Origin: Candidatus Solibacter sp.
GTDB taxonomy: Bacteria > Acidobacteriota > Terriglobia > Bryobacterales > Bryobacteraceae
NCBI GenBank assembly: GCA_017883345.1
Contig: JADGNT010000226.1
Location: forward strand, 1-7,531
Direction of reading: 5' to 3'
Length of the DNA stretch: 7,531 nt
Shown: in pieces, positions 4,824 to 7,531 of the stretch
Layout: every line of letters starts with the position of its first letter
Position numbering within the stretch: the first letter of the stretch is position 1
Position numbers and translations under genes: made by a program
Notes under the pieces: generated by a model
What the model saw: the letters and a program-made list of their open reading frames with translations, nothing else
Database searches by the model: none
What the model was told of the DNA's origin: nothing

Positions 4824-6715
4824 GCGATTGCAGCAGTTGCCATGGTTGTGGAAATTCAGCGTCAGGTTCGGCGGTAGCGGAACTGCTGCGCCCGGCGGCG
4901 GTCCGCACGGTGGCGCTGGTGGGGCCGCCCAATTCCGGCAAGACCACCCTCTTCAATCGTCTCACCGGACTGCGCCAGAAGGTGGCCAATTTCCCCGGTG
5001 TCACGGTGGAGCAGCACACCGGAATCGCGGAACTGCCGGATGGCCGCGCCGTCAGCATCGTGGACCTCCCCGGCATCTACAGCCTCAACCCGCGCTCCGA
5101 AGACGAGCAGGTGGCCTACGACGTGCTTCACGGCACCCGCGCCGGTACCGCCAAGCCGGAAGCCATCCTGCTGGTTCTGGATTCCACCAATCTGGCACGC
5201 CATCTCATGTTGGCCGCGCCTATCCTCGCGCTCGGCCTGCCCACCCTGATCATTCTGAACATGGCCGACGATCTGCGCAACCGCGGCGGCAAACTCGATC
5301 TGCGCAAGCTCTCCCACGAACTCGGCGCCCCCGTGACCCTGATCAGCGCCCGCGCCGGCGAAGGCGTCGACGAGGTCTTCGATTTTCTGGCCGGCGCCAT
5401 GGCCAAGCCGCTGCCTACCCTGCTGCCGATGCTGCACGACGTGCCCAAGTGCCGCGAGTGGGCCGGCGGCGTCGGCTCCAAAGCCGGCTATCTTCCGCCC
5501 ATCGCGCCCAAATGGACGCGCCGTCTCGACGCGGTTTTCCTGCACCCCGTCGCCGGCCCACTGCTCTTCCTGTTCGTCGTGGTGGGCGTCATCCGTACCA
5601 TCTTCATGGCGGCCCTCCCCCTCTCTAACGCCGCCCAGATGGCCATCGCCATCAGCGGCAAGTGGATTGCAGCTACCCTGCCCCCGTCCTTGCCGACTTC
5701 TCTGATTGTGGATGGCGTCTGGAAAGGCGTCGGCAGCGTTCTGGTGTTCCTCCCGCAAGTGCTGTTGCTGTTCCTCTTCATCGGAATTCTGGAAGATTCC
5801 GGATACCTGGCGCGCGCCGCGCTGATCGCCGACCGCACCATGGCGCGAGTCGGCTTGCAGGGCAAGAGTTTCATTCCGCTGCTCTCGGCCTACGGTTGCG
5901 CCGTGCCGGCCATCCTGGCCACGCGCACCATCGAGAACAAACGCGACCGCATCGCCACCATTTTGATCGCACCGTTCATGACGTGCTCGGCGCGCCTGCC
6001 GGTCTACGCGCTGCTGATTGCGGCGTTCATTCCGGATCGCCACTTCATCGGTTCGGTGATCACCGCCCAGGTGGCCGCTTTACTCGGACTCTATCTGATC
6101 GGCTTCCTTGCCGCCGTAGTCACCGCGCGTCTGCTGAAGTCGAGCGTGCTCAAGAGCGCGCAGGCGCCCTTCCTGCTGGAGATGCCCAGTTACCGCTGGC
6201 CCACGGTGCGGTCGCTCGGGTTGCGCCTGCTGGATCGCGCCAAGGTATTCCTGCAACGCGCCGGGACCGTCATCCTGCTGGTCACCGTGGTCCTTTGGGT
6301 GATGGCTCACGTGCCCTACAGCGGCGGCAAAGAGCCCATCGAACACAGCCTGGCCGGCACCATGGGCCGTACCATCGAACCGTTGATCAAGCCGCTCGGC
6401 TTCAACTGGAAGATCGGCATCGGCCTGATCACGTCGCTCGCCGCGCGCGAAACCATCATCAGCACCCTGGGCACGATTTACGGCATGGACCCGGATTCGC
6501 ACGGCCTCGATTTGCAGAAAGCCCTGCGCCAGGACCTCACCCCCGGCGGCGCCGTCGCGCTGCTCATCTTCTTCGCCTTCGCCATGCAGTGCATGTCCAC
6601 CGTGGCTGTGGTGCGCCGCGAAACCGGCGGATGGAAGTGGCCCATCCTGCAATTCGCTTACATGGGCGTGTTGGCCTACGTGGGCGCCTTCATCGCGTTT
6701 CACGCGATTGGCTGA
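4820..6715 (+). CDS. feoB: Ferrous iron transporter FeoB (GTPase-permease)
   Basis: FeoB is the inner-membrane Fe(II) permease with a cytoplasmic G-protein domain. The 631 residues include G1 GPPNSGKT (35-42; N38 corresponds to the Asn that binds K+ in cation-activated FeoB GTPases), G2 Thr62 in FPGVTVE, G3 DLPG (82-85), G4 NMAD (147-150) and G5 SAR (176-178). The membrane domain starts near 240. Its two conserved core motifs carry cysteines at C360 (GCAVPA) and C389 (CSARLPVY), and EDSGYLARAAL precedes them. A cysteine cluster C4-x2-C7-x2-C10 opens the protein. It is shorter than the roughly 700-770 residues of many FeoB proteins, as it ends soon after the last helix, but no core motif is missing. 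The start is GTG 4820, overlapping the feoA stop by four bases. No feoC follows. Confidence 0.96.
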   Translation: MSDCSSCHGCGNSASGSAVAELLRPAAVRTVALVGPPNSGKTTLFNRLTGLRQKVANFPGVTVEQHTGIAELPDGRAVSIVDLPGIYSLNPRSEDEQVAYDVLHGTRAGTAKPEAILLVLDSTNLARHLMLAAPILALGLPTLIILNMADDLRNRGGKLDLRKLSHELGAPVTLISARAGEGVDEVFDFLAGAMAKPLPTLLPMLHDVPKCREWAGGVGSKAGYLPPIAPKWTRRLDAVFLHPVAGPLLFLFVVVGVIRTIFMAALPLSNAAQMAIAISGKWIAATLPPSLPTSLIVDGVWKGVGSVLVFLPQVLLLFLFIGILEDSGYLARAALIADRTMARVGLQGKSFIPLLSAYGCAVPAILATRTIENKRDRIATILIAPFMTCSARLPVYALLIAAFIPDRHFIGSVITAQVAALLGLYLIGFLAAVVTARLLKSSVLKSAQAPFLLEMPSYRWPTVRSLGLRLLDRAKVFLQRAGTVILLVTVVLWVMAHVPYSGGKEPIEHSLAGTMGRTIEPLIKPLGFNWKIGIGLITSLAARETIISTLGTIYGMDPDSHGLDLQKALRQDLTPGGAVALLIFFAFAMQCMSTVAVVRRETGGWKWPILQFAYMGVLAYVGAFIAFHAIG

Positions 6716-6789
6716 GATGTGGGGCAGGCCGTCTTCCTGGCGCGCGCGAGCACTGGGTTGCCGAAGCGGGCCCTGTCCACACAGTGTTT
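6716..6789. other. Convergent spacer between feoB and hicA
   Basis: These 74 bases separate two genes that run toward each other. I looked for a stem followed by a T-run on either strand and found only short, widely spaced complementary blocks (for example CACTG/CAGTG flanking a 26-base loop), so no terminator is called. An alternating CG tract lies near 6740-6748. Confidence 0.5.
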
Positions 6790-7026
6790 TCAGAGCAAAT
6801 CAATGATGGATTCGATGGTGATCGACCTCATCTGTGCGATCTCGGAGAGAATGCCCTGAAGCGTGCCGGTCTTGAGCGGGTTGTGCAGGGGGACCGTGAT
6901 CGTATGGACCGGCGGTCCCTTGTGCCGCAACCTGACGTAGCTGCCCTTTTGATGGATCACCCCATAGCCGAGGCGCTCCAGTGCGCGGATTACACGATCG
7001 CCGGATACGCCGCGCGGCAATTTCAT
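6790..7026 (-). CDS. hicA: HicA-like toxin with Tyr at the catalytic His position
   Basis: A 78-residue HicA/YcfA family protein, normally an mRNA-cleaving ribonuclease toxin with a double-stranded RNA-binding-like fold, neutralised by HicB. It shows the family layout: a helix with ALERLGYGVIHQKGS (15-29), the strand VRLRHKG (31-37), then HTITVPLHNPLKTGTLQGIL (41-60) with its conserved His, Pro and Lys-x-Gly-Thr-Leu, and a C-terminal helix. In HicA the residue after GS in this turn is usually the catalytic His; here it is Tyr30 (codon complement at 6937-6939), one base change from His. The toxin may therefore be weakened or inactive. The ATG overlaps the hicB stop by four bases, so translation is probably coupled to the antitoxin. 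Confidence 0.88.
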   Translation of the reverse strand: MKLPRGVSGDRVIRALERLGYGVIHQKGSYVRLRHKGPPVHTITVPLHNPLKTGTLQGILSEIAQMRSITIESIIDLL

Positions 7027-7244
7027 GCGGCTTCGACCGGGATCAACTCGTCCTTTACATAGTGCAACTGCACTAGCCGGGGATGCACCGGGCCGTCTTC
7101 GAAGTGGACCGATATTGCTTCAAGGACATTAGCACGAACTTCTTCCCATGTCTCTGCTTCGGTGAAGATGCCATGGCCAGGCGCGCGCGCGCAATAGCCA
7201 CCTTCCTCCGCGTCGCGAACTTCGAAGATTAGCTCCATGCCCAT
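7023..7244 (-). CDS. hicB: Short HicB-like antitoxin
   Basis: A 73-residue protein of the HicB-like family (UPF0150 type, a partial RNase H fold), encoded directly upstream of hicA. Recognisable segments are MELIFEVRDAEEGGYCARAP (3-22), HGIFTEAETWEEVRANVLEA and HFEDG. It should bind and neutralise HicA. It lacks the C-terminal helix-turn-helix or ribbon-helix-helix domain that longer HicB proteins use to repress their operon, so autoregulation by HicB alone is unlikely. Short proteins of this family are sometimes mislabelled as 2-oxoisovalerate dehydrogenase subunits in databases; nothing here supports that. The start is ATG 7244 with a weak AGG about 8 bases upstream; ATG 7238, two codons later, is an equal alternative. 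The antitoxin-first order favours its synthesis before the toxin. Confidence 0.85.
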   Translation of the reverse strand: MGMELIFEVRDAEEGGYCARAPGHGIFTEAETWEEVRANVLEAISVHFEDGPVHPRLVQLHYVKDELIPVEAA

Positions 7245-7351
7245 AGAATACCTGACGCCGAGGGGGATGGCGTCCCGTACCCATCGATTTATCGCGCTGC
7301 CAAAACCGCTGCCGGTGAAGGCTACACCGCCATTCAGTGAACAGTATCGCG

Positions 7352-7531
7352 CTACTTGCCTTCGCCTTCCACGATATCGCCGGCCGCCTTGCCGGCCGCT
7401 TCCTGAAATACTTTGGTGAAGAACTCGCGCGCTCCCGGCGAGCAGCCGATGTGCAGGCTGTCCATGCCGTCCTCCACGAAGCCCAGATAGCCTTCCCAAC
7501 CGAGATCGCTGAGCACGAAGCGCAGGCATTC
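7352..7531 (-). CDS. C-terminal fragment of an unrecognised protein (runs off the window)
   Basis: The minus strand is open from the window edge to TAG at 7354-7352, giving the last 59 residues of a protein. It reads ECLRFVLSDLGWEGYLGFVE, continues through DGMDSLHIGCSPGAREFFTK and ends VFQEAAGKAAGDIVEGEGK. Third positions are overwhelmingly G or C, which supports this frame over the overlapping one that runs on into hicB. The piece looks like a small alpha/beta domain end with two cysteines (fragment positions 2 and 30). I do not recognise the family. It lies upstream of hicB in the same direction, 107 bases away, with no clear terminator between. Confidence 0.7.
   Translation of the reverse strand, partial: ECLRFVLSDLGWEGYLGFVEDGMDSLHIGCSPGAREFFTKVFQEAAGKAAGDIVEGEGK

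Noticed and set aside
4862..6043. 393-codon open frame antisense to feoB
   Set aside because: It lies fully opposite a clear feoB with all G motifs; long antisense frames are expected in GC-rich coding DNA, and the translation is low-complexity Gln/Gly/Arg/Asp.
7245..7529. 168-residue version of HicB reaching to the window end
   Set aside because: The added part is Arg/Gly/Ser-rich, overlaps the better coding frame of the terminal gene, and HicB homology begins at MELIFEV.

Overview
The window is a GC-rich stretch of a bacterial chromosome, or of a metagenome-derived contig. It shows strong G/C preference at third codon positions. The gene content (an ArnT/PMT-like membrane protein with a DSxYDWGQD motif, a DUF2911 secreted protein, a Tat-type glycine-rich protein, and a short HicB/HicA pair) most resembles Acidobacteriota of the Solibacter/Bryobacter kind. 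That placement is an inference from family memory; nothing in the window fixes the taxonomy.

Left part (1-2901, + strand). About 260 bases without a convincing gene, opening with a hairpin, lead into a 587-residue GT-C fold glycosyltransferase. Immediately after its stop lies a heavily deleted remnant of a second, diverged copy of the same family: about 32 residues of the middle joined out of frame to about 37 residues of the C-terminus. Two tandem 59-bp palindrome-containing repeats begin where that homology ends. They run up to the ribosome binding site of a 177-residue exported DUF2911 protein.

Middle part (2982-4382, - strand). A Tat-type exported protein with a long glycine-rich repeat region of unknown function lies downstream of a RimI-like GNAT acetyltransferase. 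The two genes point the same way and are 51-54 bases apart, depending on the start chosen. The acetyltransferase is divergent from the iron genes, with 45 bases between the two start codons.

Right part. feoA and feoB form a tight + strand operon (GTGA overlap at 4820-4823) for ferrous iron uptake. FeoA is a small SH3-like cytoplasmic partner and FeoB is the GTPase-membrane permease. No feoC is seen. A near-consensus sigma-70 promoter inside the 5' end of the feoA frame puts the expected transcript start at an internal ATG. Convergent to feoB is a minus-strand hicB-hicA toxin-antitoxin pair with a 4-base overlap. This HicA carries Tyr where the family normally has its catalytic His. The window ends inside an unrecognised minus-strand gene, of which only the C-terminal 59 residues are visible.

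No rRNA, tRNA, CRISPR array, insertion sequence or complete mobile element was recognised. I do not see a clear new multi-gene system. The points most worth following are the repeat/remnant junction, the HicA active-site substitution and the possible leaderless start of feoA.
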